Part shown: piece after piece, positions 63,598-64,000 of the stretch | Layout of the letters: the number at the start of each line of letters is the position of its first letter | Numbering within the stretch: the stretch's first letter is position 1 | Source of the DNA: Cepaea nemoralis | Taxonomy: Eukaryota; Mollusca; Gastropoda; Stylommatophora; Helicidae | Direction: 5' to 3' | DNA length: 64,000 bases | Assembly: GCA_014155875.1 (NCBI GenBank) | Contig: JACEFZ010005101.1 | Location: 1-64,000 of the forward strand | The notes under the pieces: generated by a model | The model's input: only the letters and a program-made list of their open reading frames with translations | What the model was told of the DNA's origin: nothing | Databases searched by the model: none | Program-made: the position numbers and the translations under genes

Positions 63598-63785
63598 TAG
63601 AGACAGACAGGCAGGCAGACACACGCACACACATAAACACATGCATACATACCTACATACATACTAACATCATTTACACAAACTCTCACAGCTATGCACC
63701 CACTCAATTACACACAAATAAGCACCCCCATGCATGCACATATACTCACTCACAATCACAAACTCACTACAAAAGTGCCTCTCGT
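63598..63785 (+). repeat. element X, copy 3 (3' part)
   Basis: GACAGACAGGCAGGCAGACA, TAACATCATTTACACAAACT, GCTATGCACCCACTCAATTA and CATATACTCACTCACAATCA are nearly identical to 58137-58296. Confidence 0.8.
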
Positions 63786-64000
63786 CAAGATGACACAGTC
63801 TAACACCCGCTGTCCCGTACGTCTATTGCTGTTATCTTTCAATTTATATCACTGTCTTTTTCTAGCACGCTTGTCTTCCACTTCCCCTCCATGGTGGTTT
63901 TCACGAGGGTAATGTACTTCTTAACGTACTCAAAACCTGTTACAGGTTAAACTTTTATCTCGTTCAGTATGTCTGTATTCATTCCTAGTTTGGTAACCAC
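63786..64000. other. unassigned end of window
   Basis: No recognised repeat or exon. Confidence 0.3.

Overview
This is eukaryotic, repeat-saturated, gene-poor nuclear DNA. Nothing bacterial is present: no operons, no CRISPR arrays, no rRNA, and no tRNA genes, only tRNA-like heads of SINEs. The mixture of many non-LTR retrotransposon 3' ends, several tRNA-derived SINE families, long dinucleotide runs and more than ten unrelated minisatellites suggests a marine invertebrate. A mollusc, possibly a gastropod, is my best guess, but it rests on general impression and not on a diagnostic gene.

The only host coding sequence I can support is one 105-nt minus-strand exon at 37232-37336. It has clean splice sites and encodes the C-terminal end of a PH domain, most like type II (delta/eta) diacylglycerol kinases. 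The window is therefore probably largely intronic or flanking DNA of that minus-strand gene. Almost every longer open frame in the window is retrotransposon debris or an artefact of a tandem repeat.

Layout. 1-13.6 kb: dense SINE and non-LTR debris, including a 1.4-kb reverse-transcriptase relic (10.7-12.06 kb), RNase H-bearing I-like fragments (7.4-8.1 and 12.4-13.6 kb) and a minus insertion with a C2H2 finger bounded by an 11-bp duplication (8.47-9.25 kb). 13.7-26 kb: microsatellites, a 320-bp near-perfect inverted repeat (17.4-17.7 kb), a hAT-type MITE, and more RT relics. 26-33.6 kb: SINEs, a triple-nested insertion, and a tandemly duplicated block of about 1 kb. 33.8-35.9 kb: 35/34-bp minisatellites split by a second hAT MITE. 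36.4-41 kb: SINEs around the PH exon, nested (GAA)n-tailed SINEs and a third hAT MITE. 43-56.7 kb: a succession of unrelated minisatellites (48/76, 81, 55, 19, 27, 22, 24 and 43/126 bp), several holding SINE insertions with exact target-site duplications. 57-64 kb: a dispersed CA/CT-rich element and a 3.5-kb array of a 20-bp satellite.

Family names used here are my own labels. SINE-A has a (GGAATT)n-type tail. SINE-B has a head like GCATGGCCGAATGG. SINE-C and SINE-D share a core containing AGCAATGGCAAACTACTGA. SINE-T has a GGTTGTGGGTTCGATTCC B-box region. SINE-G is a short element ending in (GAA)n. Element X and repeat Z are unclassified dispersed repeats. All assignments come from reading the sequence and comparing copies within the window; no database search was possible.
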